Below are positions 9,192 through 17,791 of a stretch of 64,000 nt of DNA, in pieces. The stretch spans positions 2,262,501 to 2,326,500 of the forward strand of contig NZ_CP016539.2 of assembly GCF_001687605.2 (NCBI RefSeq), written 5' to 3'. Below the pieces are notes generated by a model. The model worked only from the letters and a program-made list of their open reading frames with translations, ran no database searches and was not told where the DNA came from. Origin of the DNA: Planococcus plakortidis. GTDB lineage: Bacteria > Bacillota > Bacilli > Bacillales_A > Planococcaceae. The position numbers were made by a program, and so were the translations under genes. Position 1 is the stretch's first letter. The number at the start of each line of letters is the position of its first letter.

Positions 9192-10166
9192 TTATTGCTC
9201 TTGCATCATCATTTGATAGTGGATGTAATCAAAGAAATGCAGTTCACCCGGCAATTCCTCTCCTGCCAATGACTCCGCACGCTGCACTGCCTGTTTTGAA
9301 AATTCCGCTTGGCCGATGCGCTCGAAATACTGCCATACGTAATAATAGACCGCAAGTGATTCATAGTCGACAGCGGGCTTTCCGGTCTTCCGGTCATATC
9401 GCCCGGCCAATTGGCCACGGCTCTCCCACTCTTCAACTAGCCAGCTCTCGAATTCAGGTGATTCGAGGCCCTGGTCAAAGCGATTGGCCGCTATCAATAA
9501 TTGGTCGATCATATGGACTTCGCCGCTTTTCCTATAGGTGTTCTCATCAAAATCATAATACTCCGGGAAAAAAACTTCAGCTTCCCCTGTCTCCAATATT
9601 CCGAACGATTCGGGAAGCACTGTCAATTCCTCGATCAAGTAACTGAGCGTAATCCGGTTCCCCGCGAGCTCATAGGACCAGTCGTAATAATCGACCGCAG
9701 TTCCTTGCTGATGCTGCCGATCCTCGATCGCAGACATGATCTGGCGGGAGAGTTCCAAATAACCAGGGTCATCAAATTGCCGGGCCGCACCTTCCAAGGC
9801 AGCGGCAATGCGCACATCATCAATCAATGCATTCACATTTGCTTCCTCATACAGGCGCCAAGGGATAAATATTTGCCCCCCTGTTTCGACCAGGAAGCGA
9901 TTCTTCAATACCGCTGCCTGTTCCGCGAATTCGCCTTCATCTTCCACTTGAAGCAAGTATTCCATATACAGGCCGAGGCTTTCCGACAAATATTCAGATT
10001 TCCGGTTATCCGGATAGGCATGGATGACGCCCTCATCATTCATATAATGGGAATTGATTGTTTCCTGTACGGTCGTCCCTTGTCCGTTGACCATTCCGCA
10101 TCCTCCTACGCCCAAGCTTCCCATGACCGATAATGCCAATATTTTGAGTCCGTTTAATCGCTTCAA
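9192..10166 (-). CDS. YdaJ-like / GH8-like lipoprotein (copy 2)
   Basis: A 324-aa predicted lipoprotein (lipobox LGVGGC, Cys near 23) resembling family-8 glycoside hydrolases encoded beside bacterial exopolysaccharide synthases (B. subtilis YdaJ, Listeria PssZ). YLSESLGLYMEYL keeps the GH8 general-acid Glu position, and ALIDDVRIAAAL keeps the substrate-side Asp. It probably trims the polymer at the cell surface. The start is TTG, overlapping the stop of the upstream gene by 4 nt with GGGGAG ahead, so translation is coupled. It is clearly paralogous to the gene at 12718-13740 (shared HFFDYIHY/HFFDFIHY end). The family assignment is by eye; confidence in a hydrolase role is moderate. Confidence 0.75.
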   Translation of the reverse strand: MKRLNGLKILALSVMGSLGVGGCGMVNGQGTTVQETINSHYMNDEGVIHAYPDNRKSEYLSESLGLYMEYLLQVEDEGEFAEQAAVLKNRFLVETGGQIFIPWRLYEEANVNALIDDVRIAAALEGAARQFDDPGYLELSRQIMSAIEDRQHQQGTAVDYYDWSYELAGNRITLSYLIEELTVLPESFGILETGEAEVFFPEYYDFDENTYRKSGEVHMIDQLLIAANRFDQGLESPEFESWLVEEWESRGQLAGRYDRKTGKPAVDYESLAVYYYVWQYFERIGQAEFSKQAVQRAESLAGEELPGELHFFDYIHYQMMMQEQ

Positions 10167-10873
10167 CTGAGTAAGCTCCCCATTTCACCGACTGTAGTAA
10201 TTGCCGTTTTTTTGATTTCATATCGTGCAGGTTCGCTGGTTTCATCCATTATTTGTTCAAGCCGCTTCACTAAAGCCTGCACCGAATCTTCCCCTGTCCC
10301 CTTGATCAGCACATACACGGCCCCGTTCCTGCTTGTCACGAGATCCCGCTGACGGACGATCGACAAGAGGGCTGCCCGCTCCAATTCCGAAATCTGTGCA
10401 GGGCAATCGACGAAAGGCGTGACTTCCATCAGCCATGTGCGTTCCTTGCGTTTGCTTGTTTTCAACATCCACAAAGCCTGTTCGACAAATTCCTGTAATT
10501 CCAGCGCACGCAGTTCCCCGTGTTTTTGCAACAGGGATTGGCGTTGTTCTTCCAATCGCATCGTTTCCTCTTCCAATGACTTTAGTTGTTCAGAAACAGC
10601 CCAAAGTGAAAATTGAAAAACCGATAACAGGAAATAGGTTCCGATCGATGTCAATGCATCAGCCGGCTCCTGGACAGCCCGCCCAAGCGCTGCGATCAGC
10701 ACCAGAAACAGAAAAGCCGGAAGCCATTTCCTGGGCAATAATAAGATGAAAGGGACAGAAAGGAACGCAGCCGCTACAGCTTGTTCATACAACGGCCAAC
10801 GGAAATAAAGCAGTGCCACACCTGAGAGCAATGTTAGCGATATTAAAAATGGTAAAATTTTAACTTTATTCAT
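10163..10873 (-). CDS. YdaK-like membrane protein with degenerate GGDEF (copy 1, RxxD kept)
   Basis: A 236-aa protein with about four N-terminal membrane segments, a coiled linker (SLEEETMRLEEQRQSLLQK) and a GGDEF-like C-terminal domain. The catalytic signature reads NGAVY instead of GGDEF, so cyclase activity should be lost, but RQRD sits where the RxxD inhibitory site belongs. B. subtilis YdaK and Listeria PssE have this form and act as c-di-GMP receptors that switch on exopolysaccharide synthesis. The ATG at 10873 is preceded by GGAAGATAATATA. It lies downstream of its own leader hairpin (10898-10936) and is coupled to the YdaJ-like gene. Confidence 0.78.
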   Translation of the reverse strand: MNKVKILPFLISLTLLSGVALLYFRWPLYEQAVAAAFLSVPFILLLPRKWLPAFLFLVLIAALGRAVQEPADALTSIGTYFLLSVFQFSLWAVSEQLKSLEEETMRLEEQRQSLLQKHGELRALELQEFVEQALWMLKTSKRKERTWLMEVTPFVDCPAQISELERAALLSIVRQRDLVTSRNGAVYVLIKGTGEDSVQALVKRLEQIMDETSEPARYEIKKTAITTVGEMGSLLS

Positions 10874-10897
10874 TATATTATCTTCCCTGTAAAATAA

Positions 10898-10936
10898 TTG
10901 GTAAAAACTCAAAAAGATATTGAGTTTTATTACCAA
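10898..10936. promoter_or_regulatory. Bulged inverted repeat in the leader of the YdaK-YdaJ pair
   Basis: TTGGTAAAAACTCAA (10898-10912) pairs with TTGAGTTTTATTACCAA (10920-10936), leaving a 2-nt bulge and a 7-nt loop. It lies 25 bp before the start codon of the minus-strand gene. It is too A/T-rich and lacks a T tract, so it is not a normal terminator; an operator or an RNA leader structure is likelier. Confidence 0.5.
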
Positions 10937-10959
10937 AATCATCTTACACCAGCTCGGAC

Positions 10960-10999
10960 AAAAAAACTATGGGGCAGAGAAATTCTCTGCCCCTGGTTT
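10960..10999 (-). terminator. Terminator ending the main YdaKMJL operon
   Basis: The perfect stem GGGGCAGAG / CTCTGCCCC with a 5-nt loop is followed on the minus strand by ATAGTTTTTTT. It separates the upstream four-gene unit from the distal YdaK-YdaJ pair. Confidence 0.85.
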
Positions 11000-11015
11000 T
11001 ATTAGCCACCCCGCA

Positions 11016-12701
11016 TCATTGTTTTCCCCAGAACTCACCGTCCGTTTTGCGTTTGCGGAATTTCTGTGCAATCGCAGCTACCGCGATGAGCAAGAAAATG
11101 GCAAGCGGGATGGAAGCCCACCAAAGATCTTTTGTCGTCTGGGCCACAAGCACGCTCATCGGTCGCGACACATTGATGTCCCCATCCGCAGTTTCCACCA
11201 CCATCCCGTCCACTTCAGTTCTATGGTCCATTTCTTTCAAGTCGACCCATTCGTACTGATCGTATTTTTCCAATTTGATCATCACTTCATCGAATTTTTC
11301 GATCCCCAAGTATGGGTGATAGAAAAACGCCAAATAGCTGTCGCTGAACTGCGCAGCATAATCGGCTTGCTCAATCATTTCATCGACCGCCTTATCATTT
11401 TCCGGATCGATATAGCCCATCGTTTCCGGGATGACCTTCATCCCATGAAGGCCGGCGGGCGTGGATTCGTATAACGGGACAAACGTTCCATCGTAAGTAC
11501 GGTCGGAAATCTGGATTTGGCCGACATACGTCGTGAAATATTTGGACAGCTCCTTATAGCCGGTTTGCGACATGGAATAATGGGGCGCTTCGAAAGCGAT
11601 CGGATACAGTCCTTCAGCCGTCATTTCATAGACCCCGTTGACGATGGATTCGTAAATATGCTGTTGTTCGTATGGCAAACCGACGTTCCGGACGAAATCT
11701 TCATATTCTTCATCTGTAGCGAAATCCTCACGCAACTTCACTTCATCGGTATTCGACTGGAAAATCGGGCGGTCATTCTCCACATCCCAATATTCGAATC
11801 CTTCACCGGTTTCATCTTCCCTGTATTGATGGAGGTATCCGTGCTGAATCAGGCTGGCGCCATTTTTCTGCATTTCCTTCAAGACATCGACCAATTCGAT
11901 CGCCTGGGATAAATGGATCCGCTGGCCGGTTTCCGGGTTCGTGTAGACCGGGACAACCGTCACCGCATATGGAATATTCCGCTCCGCCAAATAATCACCG
12001 ACTTGCTTGACGAGCACCGGGTCGCTTCTCGGATGGATATCTTCCAGCCGAATTAGCTTTTTAGGTGGAGATTTTTCTTCATCGAAAAAGTCGAAAAGTG
12101 ATTCCCCTACAATGTCACTGATTCTGCCGGTAATTGAGTTGACGGCAACATAATATAAAGTACCATTTTTAAATATCAGCGGATATGACCCATCTGCTGC
12201 TTGTCCTTCAAAAAGAACCTCCATCTGTTCCGTGCCATTGATGAGCATCATATCCTTGTCTTCCTTTAAATCGAACATTTTACCTTCTCCGCTAACGGCA
12301 TCAATGTGCCGATAATCCCGGATGCTGAGATCAGGAGCTTCTTTGAAGTATTCAAAATAATTCCCAATGAACATTTTTTTCACGTCGTCGTATTGGTCGA
12401 CAATGAACAATTCTTCTTCAGTCAGTTGCCGCTTCCCAAGCCCGAAGTATATGACATGCGTGTAATCACCTTTGACGTATTCTGCTGCAGCTTCTTCAAT
12501 GGATTGTATGGTGATTTCAGAACTAAAATGCCCTGCCAGCATATCCAAAACCGGAACTTCTTCCTTTTGCGTCTGCTCTTCTGCATGGTAGAGGATCAAT
12601 ACTTTCGGCTCTTCACCCGATGTCCCGTCCGCTGCAGTGATTTGCCAGGGGCTTATGGCCAGAAAGGCGAGCAGCAATGCGAAAGACATGATTTGTTTCA
12701 T
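11016..12701 (-). CDS. DUF2334 deacetylase-like protein (YdaL-like)
   Basis: A 561-aa protein with a signal peptide (MKQIMSFALLLAFLAISPW...), a large extracellular part and one C-terminal membrane anchor (SIPLAIFLLIAVAAIA) with a basic tail. The middle holds the DUF2334 fold, a polysaccharide-deacetylase relative: LEDIHPRSDPVLV, YAVTVVPVYTNP, SLIQHGYLHQY (metal His), FEAPHYSMSQTGY and FYHPYLG. It probably deacetylates the exopolysaccharide outside the cell. The ATG at 12701 follows AGGAAGGGGG, which overlaps the end of the upstream YdaJ-like gene. Confidence 0.85.
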   Translation of the reverse strand: MKQIMSFALLLAFLAISPWQITAADGTSGEEPKVLILYHAEEQTQKEEVPVLDMLAGHFSSEITIQSIEEAAAEYVKGDYTHVIYFGLGKRQLTEEELFIVDQYDDVKKMFIGNYFEYFKEAPDLSIRDYRHIDAVSGEGKMFDLKEDKDMMLINGTEQMEVLFEGQAADGSYPLIFKNGTLYYVAVNSITGRISDIVGESLFDFFDEEKSPPKKLIRLEDIHPRSDPVLVKQVGDYLAERNIPYAVTVVPVYTNPETGQRIHLSQAIELVDVLKEMQKNGASLIQHGYLHQYREDETGEGFEYWDVENDRPIFQSNTDEVKLREDFATDEEYEDFVRNVGLPYEQQHIYESIVNGVYEMTAEGLYPIAFEAPHYSMSQTGYKELSKYFTTYVGQIQISDRTYDGTFVPLYESTPAGLHGMKVIPETMGYIDPENDKAVDEMIEQADYAAQFSDSYLAFFYHPYLGIEKFDEVMIKLEKYDQYEWVDLKEMDHRTEVDGMVVETADGDINVSRPMSVLVAQTTKDLWWASIPLAIFLLIAVAAIAQKFRKRKTDGEFWGKQ

Positions 12702-12717
12702 CGACAGCGCCCCCTTC

Positions 12718-13740
12718 CTATTTCGATTCATCTTCCATCATGAGATGGTAATGGATGAAGTCGAAGAAATGCGTTTCGCCTTCACCGTTTTCTTCAATCA
12801 TTTCAGTTGCGCGAACCTTCACTTCTTCAGCGGCTTCCTCTTCACCGATGATCAGAAAATATTCATTCATGAAAAAGTACATGGCCAGCGATTCATAAGT
12901 GACTGCCGGTTGCAGGGTCTCGCGGTCGTATCTTCCGTATAACCGGCCCTCTTCTTCCCATTCCGTTTTCAGCCATTCTTCAAAACGCCCTGACGATAAC
13001 CCGATCCGCTCACGGTTGATCGCTATGAGCAATTGGTCGATCGGGTGGATGACATCGCCCTTTACGTATACTTCTTCCACAACATCAAAGTATTCCGGAA
13101 AGAATACTTCATCTGTGTCGACATTTTCCAGCACCCGGTCGGCGTTCATGTCTTTCGGGACATCATCGATCAAATAACTCAAAGTCACCCGTTGCGCGGG
13201 AAATTCCACTTCCCAGTCATAATAATCGACTGTGTAGCCGTTATTCGTCTGGATGCGGGAAATGGTTTCGATAATCCGGTCCGCAGTCTCTGAGTACTTA
13301 GGCTGGCCGAACAATCGGTCCGCCTCCCTGAGCGCAGCCGCAATCCGGATATCATCGATCAGCGCATTGACTGTCGCATCCTCAAAGATCAGCCAATTGA
13401 TGAAGAAGTTGTCCCCTTCTTCGACGACAAATTCATCCATGAGATTTTCATATTGTTCGGCGAATTTCTCTTCATCTTCCATCATGACCAAATATTCCAT
13501 GTACAAACCGATGCTCTCGGATAGGTATTGAGAATCGGGTGCCGATGGATAGGCATGGATAAACCCGTTTTCATCAAAATAAGCTTCCCCGAAATCCTCG
13601 GGCACCGCTTTTTGCTCCATCGGCTGTTGTTGTTCGTCTGGCGCCTCCTGTTCCTCAGGCTGTGGGGAGGGTTCGCTTGCTTCCTCGCTGCAGGCAGCGA
13701 GCATCATTACACCGATTACCGGCAAGAGCCATTCCATCAT
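12718..13740 (-). CDS. YdaJ-like / GH8-like lipoprotein (copy 1)
   Basis: A 340-aa predicted lipoprotein (lipobox VMMLAAC) with a Glu/Pro/Gln-rich spacer after the cysteine, then the same GH8-like domain as the gene at 9192: YLSESIGLYMEYL, ALIDDIRIAAAL, NGYTVDYYDWE and HFFDFIHYHLMM. The candidate acid Glu and the Asp are present. It overlaps the glycosyltransferase stop by 4 nt (ATGA) and so belongs to the same operon. The two paralogues differ mostly in the spacer and in acidic content. Confidence 0.75.
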   Translation of the reverse strand: MMEWLLPVIGVMMLAACSEEASEPSPQPEEQEAPDEQQQPMEQKAVPEDFGEAYFDENGFIHAYPSAPDSQYLSESIGLYMEYLVMMEDEEKFAEQYENLMDEFVVEEGDNFFINWLIFEDATVNALIDDIRIAAALREADRLFGQPKYSETADRIIETISRIQTNNGYTVDYYDWEVEFPAQRVTLSYLIDDVPKDMNADRVLENVDTDEVFFPEYFDVVEEVYVKGDVIHPIDQLLIAINRERIGLSSGRFEEWLKTEWEEEGRLYGRYDRETLQPAVTYESLAMYFFMNEYFLIIGEEEAAEEVKVRATEMIEENGEGETHFFDFIHYHLMMEDESK

Positions 13741-14968
13741 GAATCAACCCTCCCTTTGAAACGCTGGGTTTTGTCCCAGGCAATCGTTTTTTTGCGCAAT
13801 TTGCTCCATGTGTAAGTTGCTACACTGCGGATCAGCAACAAGATGAACAATTGGGCGTAGGTGAAATACATGATCAATACATACAGCACATTGGTCAGCG
13901 AGACGTTCCGGTCAATGACGAGCGCGCTCAACAGCTGGGCAGTATAGACGATATAAGTCATAAACCACAGCATCATGAGCGGTGCTCCAATGTTCGGGAT
14001 ATCGACTCCAGAAATGCTCAAAATGAAGAAAATGTCCGAAATCAACAGCATCAGCACAAAAATCAGGTACGTGAAGAGATGCTGTAAGCTGAGCACGAAG
14101 GTTTTACCCTTCCAATGCGACCAATCCTTCACCGATTTCTCCAGGAGATACAAATTCCCCGTCAGCCAGCGCGTCCGTTGCTTGATGAACGCTTTCAAAG
14201 TTTCCGGCTCCTGCTCCCATGTGCGGGAAGTCGGGATGACCGGCAGGACGTAACCGGCAGCCGTCAGCCGGACCGTCAATTCTGCATCCTCAGCCAAGGC
14301 ATATACGTCATACCCCCCAGCTTCTCGATGACCGAACGCCGCAACAGCATGTTTGTGCCAGCGAGTGACCCAAGTCTGAAAAGTGCCCATCGGCCACATT
14401 GCATGAGCAGCTGGAACACCTGGAATTCGAGTGCGATCATGCGGGTCAACACATTGGTATCGACGTTCTTCGTTTTGACATACCCGACAGCTCCGGCAGC
14501 GTTCTGCACTGTTTCGGCCGCCTGGACTAGTTTCTCCAAAGCATTAGGCTCGGGTTCATTGTCCGCGTCGTAGACGACAAAATAATCCGAATTCGTGACA
14601 CTCAAACCGTAGTTGAGGACTCTTGATTTTCCTTTCGGATTACCGGGCGGCACGGGGATGTAATGGATACGGGAAAAGACTTCCGCGAATTCCTGGACGA
14701 TGGCCGCTGTCCCATCCGTGGAACTGTCATCCAGAAGATAGATGTCGAGCTTGCCTTCGTATTTCAGGCGCGCCATGGCACGCAATGTATTTTCAATGAC
14801 GATTTCCTCATTATGGGCAGGGATCAACACGGCCACGCTCGGGTAATGTTCGATTTTCGGCGGATTGCGGAACCGCAGCCGATACCAAACACCGCCGATC
14901 GTCACCGCGGAATAGAACAGCAGCAAAATCCAGAACAGGACGACTGTGGCTGTGATGAGTATGCTCAT
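13737..14968 (-). pseudogene. YdaM/BcsA-like family 2 glycosyltransferase, frameshifted
   Basis: The catalytic subunit of the exopolysaccharide synthase, read in two frames. The N-terminal part (14968 down to about 14313) has a membrane segment, VAVLIPAHNEE, DDSSTDGT, YDADNEPEPNALEKL and GTNMLLRRSVIEKLGG. The C-terminal part continues YDVYALAEDAELTVRL (ED motif), QRTRWLTGN (Q.RW motif) and four or so membrane helices. All processive GT2 motifs survive. The frame breaks in a run of six G (plus-strand C at 14313-14318), and seven would restore the gene. It may be a true pseudogene, a slippery or phase-variable tract, or a read error. The start ATG overlaps the upstream stop by 4 nt. Confidence 0.88.
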
Positions 14969-15726
14969 ATCGCTTTACCCAAAGCACGTGACAATTCATT
15001 CAGATTGGACACCTGCTCCTTCCTGATTTCATACGGCGAATCGAGTAGATTCAATTCCTGTTTCACTTTGTAGCGATACCGCTCGAGCATTTGGCGCACG
15101 CCTTCTTCGTCTATATCCTTAAGCAGCAAGTAAATCGACTGGCCCGTCGAGGTCGCCAAGTCGAATTTCTGGCGGATCGTCGACAAAGTCGCCCGCTCCA
15201 GGGATTCCTTGATATTCTGCTGAGTGCGCTTGTTTTTCGTGTTGATCGTAATTTCCACGAACCATGCTTCTTCCTGGCGCCTTTCTGTCGTCTTGAGCAC
15301 CCATTGCGCCTGTTCCGTGAACTCATTGACGGTTAGGATGTCCGTTTCGCCATGGTATTTTTGGAGAAGCTGCACTTGACGGCGCAATTCGCTCGCTTCG
15401 TAACCGATCTGCTTGATCTGGTTCAGCAATAGCCAAAAAGACAAGATGAAACCGGTGAACAGCAAATGGCTGTAGACATACATGAGCTCCAGGTCCGGCC
15501 GCTGCGTGAAGAAAAAGGCAAATACGGTCAAGAACACCCCATAGCTCAAAATGATGCTTATGCCGTACAGGAATACATAGCGTTCATGGATCAAGGTCAT
15601 GAACAAGATGGATAGCCCTGCCACGATCAGCATTTCGGTGGAAAAAGGCAGAACCAGCGAGAATAACGCCCAACCGAATCCAAGCACCATCAAAATCAAA
15701 ATCCCAAGCTTCAAATTGTTCTTCAT
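14965..15726 (-). CDS. YdaK-like membrane protein with degenerate GGDEF (copy 2, RxxD altered)
   Basis: A 253-aa protein, first gene of the operon. It has about four membrane helices, a coiled linker (ELRRQVQLLQKYHG) and a GGDEF-like domain whose signature reads GQSIY, so no cyclase activity is expected. Where copy 1 has RQRD, this one has RQKFD, one residue longer, so canonical c-di-GMP binding is doubtful. The ATG at 15726 with GGGGTGG just upstream is preferred to the GTG at 15735. It is coupled to the glycosyltransferase by a 4-nt overlap. A perfect palindrome lies at 15766-15792. Confidence 0.72.
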   Translation of the reverse strand: MKNNLKLGILILMVLGFGWALFSLVLPFSTEMLIVAGLSILFMTLIHERYVFLYGISIILSYGVFLTVFAFFFTQRPDLELMYVYSHLLFTGFILSFWLLLNQIKQIGYEASELRRQVQLLQKYHGETDILTVNEFTEQAQWVLKTTERRQEEAWFVEITINTKNKRTQQNIKESLERATLSTIRQKFDLATSTGQSIYLLLKDIDEEGVRQMLERYRYKVKQELNLLDSPYEIRKEQVSNLNELSRALGKAI

Positions 15727-15765
15727 TCCGCCCACCCCATCGCATAGGTTAAAATACCCGTTATT

Positions 15766-15792
15766 TATTTCAATATTATAAATATTGAAATA
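15766..15792. promoter_or_regulatory. Perfect 27-bp palindrome upstream of the exopolysaccharide operon
   Basis: TATTTCAATATT-ATA-AATATTGAAATA has 12-bp arms and a 3-nt centre. On the minus strand it contains TATAAT, a possible -10, so a protein bound here would block the promoter. It is 40 bp from the start codon. The rest of the gap to the next gene (about 15793-16065) is very AT-rich and shows no open frame I can support. Confidence 0.55.
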
Positions 15793-16065
15793 TCATAAAC
15801 CTATACTACTACAATCTGATTATTTAAACTAGTATAAAATGTATTGTCAGTAATAAAATCCTGTGATATTTTTAATTTAATAGGTATATATAATTATAAA
15901 AACTAAATATTCAGATATCAAATCATGTGCACTAAAAGGCATGGCTCCCCTTGTCTATAAACAATGAAAGCGCATACATATTTTTACATCCATTTCCTTA
16001 TTTCACTGCGAAAAAAACTCCGGCAGTTTCCCTCCCCGCCATTACGCAGGTTCGATAGCCGGCAA

Positions 16066-16093
16066 AATAAAAAAACCGCCATTAAGGCAGCTT
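16066..16093 (-). terminator. Terminator of the GNAT-like gene
   Basis: The short stem AGCTGCC / GGCGGT on the minus strand is followed by TTTTTTTATT. Confidence 0.55.
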
Positions 16094-16103
16094 TTCATCT
16101 TAA

Positions 16104-16619
16104 CTATAGGTACGTGTACATGACTGGATTGTCCATGTTCTTCCTTAAGCGCTTGAAACCGTTCTTCTTATAGTAGGCACGGATTTTTTTATTATAGGCT
16201 TCATCCTGTTTGGATGTATTCGTATAATAGCCCGGAATGACGACCAGCAATTCTACATCCAGAAAACGCAATTCATCAAGCATCTTCTGCCCGAATGATT
16301 CCCCGATGCCTTTATTGCGCTCTTCTTTGGCGACTTGCAGATCGTCAAACACTGCGACCAGGCCAAAGACATCATCGATATCGGGAATATGCTTAAGATC
16401 CCGGTAGACATCCCCCAAGCCTTCGGAGATATCTTCCGCATACATCGCCAACGATTCCAGCGAACTGCGCTGCGGATTGAACAGATAGAAATGGGCATCC
16501 CCGACTTGCGGCTGTTCTTCTTGCCCCTTCAGCGTGCAATCTGCCTTACATGCAAAGATTTCAGTCCCGGACCGCATCTCCATCCGGTAGTCGACGTGGA
16601 TATCATCTTCTGTAATCAT
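16104..16619 (-). CDS. GNAT-like acetyltransferase
   Basis: A 171-aa protein with GNAT-like features in its second half: VFDDLQVAKEERNKGIGESFGQKML, fitting the acetyl-CoA loop R/Q-x-x-G-x-G/A as RNKGIG, then AYYKKNGFKRL near the end. The first half is not recognisable. The substrate is unknown. A strong GAGGAGGAGATTCA ribosome site precedes the ATG. Confidence 0.65.
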   Translation of the reverse strand: MITEDDIHVDYRMEMRSGTEIFACKADCTLKGQEEQPQVGDAHFYLFNPQRSSLESLAMYAEDISEGLGDVYRDLKHIPDIDDVFGLVAVFDDLQVAKEERNKGIGESFGQKMLDELRFLDVELLVVIPGYYTNTSKQDEAYNKKIRAYYKKNGFKRLRKNMDNPVMYTYL

Positions 16620-16705
16620 TGAATCTCCTCCTCCGCAATGTCTACCCTAGTGGATATAAATAAATTATGTCATTTGTTATCAGAAAATTCAATCACTTTC
16701 ACAAA

Positions 16706-17584
16706 CTATTCTTCCGCTTTATTTTCAGCCAGTTTATTTTCAAACAGGGCAAGTAACTGCGGTTTCAGTTCAGGGCGCTGCAGGGCGAATTCGATCGTCG
16801 TTTCGATAAACCCGTATTTCTCCCCCACATCGTAACGTTTGCCTTCAAACGCGAATGAGCGGACAGGGCGGATCGCATTCAGTTTTTCGATGGCATCGGT
16901 CAATTGGATTTCCCCGCCGGCCCCCGGCTCCTGCTCTGCCAGCAACCGGAAGATTTCGGGCGTCAGGACATAACGGCCCATAATGGCGAAATTGGACGGG
17001 GCATCCCCAGGGTCGGGCTTTTCGACAAAATGGTCGACCTTCATGAGCTGCCCGTCGGTTTCAGACGGGGCAATGATGCCGTAGCGATGGGTTTCATCAT
17101 CGCTTATTTCCTTAACCCCGATGATGGGGCTTTCCGTTTTTTCGAACTGCTCGATTAGCTGCAGGAGCGCCGGCGGATCATTTTGGACGATATCATCCCC
17201 AAGCAGCACCGCAAACGGCTCATTACCGATAAAATGGCGCGCTGACCAGATGGCGTGGCCAAGCCCGAGCGGCTGTTTTTGGCGGATATAGTGGATTTCC
17301 ACTTCCGAGGTCGCCAGCACCGAATCGAGCACATCGAGCTTCCCTTTTTCTTTCAGGATATGTTCGAGTTCGAAGGCATGATCGAAATGGTCTTCGATGG
17401 CACGCTTCCCTTTTCCCGTGACGATGATGATGCTTGTGATGCCCGACGCAATCGCTTCTTCGACGATATACTGGATCGTCGGCTTATCGACAATCGGCAG
17501 CATCTCTTTTGGCATCGCTTTGGTGGCCGGCAAAAACCGCGTGCCAAGCCCTGCCGCGGGGATGATCGCTTTTGTGATTTTCAT
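16706..17584 (-). CDS. galU: UTP--glucose-1-phosphate uridylyltransferase
   Basis: A 292-aa enzyme making UDP-glucose from UTP and glucose-1-phosphate, supplying wall teichoic acid, glycolipid and exopolysaccharide synthesis. The nucleotidyl-transfer signature [22 protein letters not shown] is at residues 9-30, with GLGHAIW, VLLGDDI, FVEKP and GEIQLTDAI following. The start at ATG 17584 has AAAGGTGAG 8 nt upstream. It stands alone between the GNAT gene and the sortase operon, with no clear terminator seen downstream. It is the only nucleotide-sugar supply gene in the window. Confidence 0.95.
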   Translation of the reverse strand: MKITKAIIPAAGLGTRFLPATKAMPKEMLPIVDKPTIQYIVEEAIASGITSIIIVTGKGKRAIEDHFDHAFELEHILKEKGKLDVLDSVLATSEVEIHYIRQKQPLGLGHAIWSARHFIGNEPFAVLLGDDIVQNDPPALLQLIEQFEKTESPIIGVKEISDDETHRYGIIAPSETDGQLMKVDHFVEKPDPGDAPSNFAIMGRYVLTPEIFRLLAEQEPGAGGEIQLTDAIEKLNAIRPVRSFAFEGKRYDVGEKYGFIETTIEFALQRPELKPQLLALFENKLAENKAEE

Positions 17585-17688
17585 GGCTTGTCTCACCTTT
17601 CCAATTGTAATCCTCTATCTGTGAGTATAGCACTGTTAATTGAAAGTGGATAAATCTCACTTAATTTTGAAACAATAAATATTTTTAA

Positions 17689-17717
17689 TTGACTTAAGTC
17701 GTTATTAATTATATAGG
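17689..17717 (+). promoter_or_regulatory. Sigma-A-type promoter of the acidic protein / sortase operon
   Basis: A TTGACT -35 box, 17-bp spacer and TATAGG -10 box lie about 75 bp upstream of the start codon. Confidence 0.55.
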
Positions 17718-17791
17718 CCTATTCCAAAAGGCTCATTTCAAGACTATACTATTCTAGATATTCCATTTATTACACATATAGGAGGATTCAA

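Noticed and set aside
15727-16065. A c-di-GMP (GEMM) riboswitch upstream of the exopolysaccharide operon
   Set aside because: I looked for the conserved GEMM core and saw none in this AT-rich leader; only the palindrome is clear.
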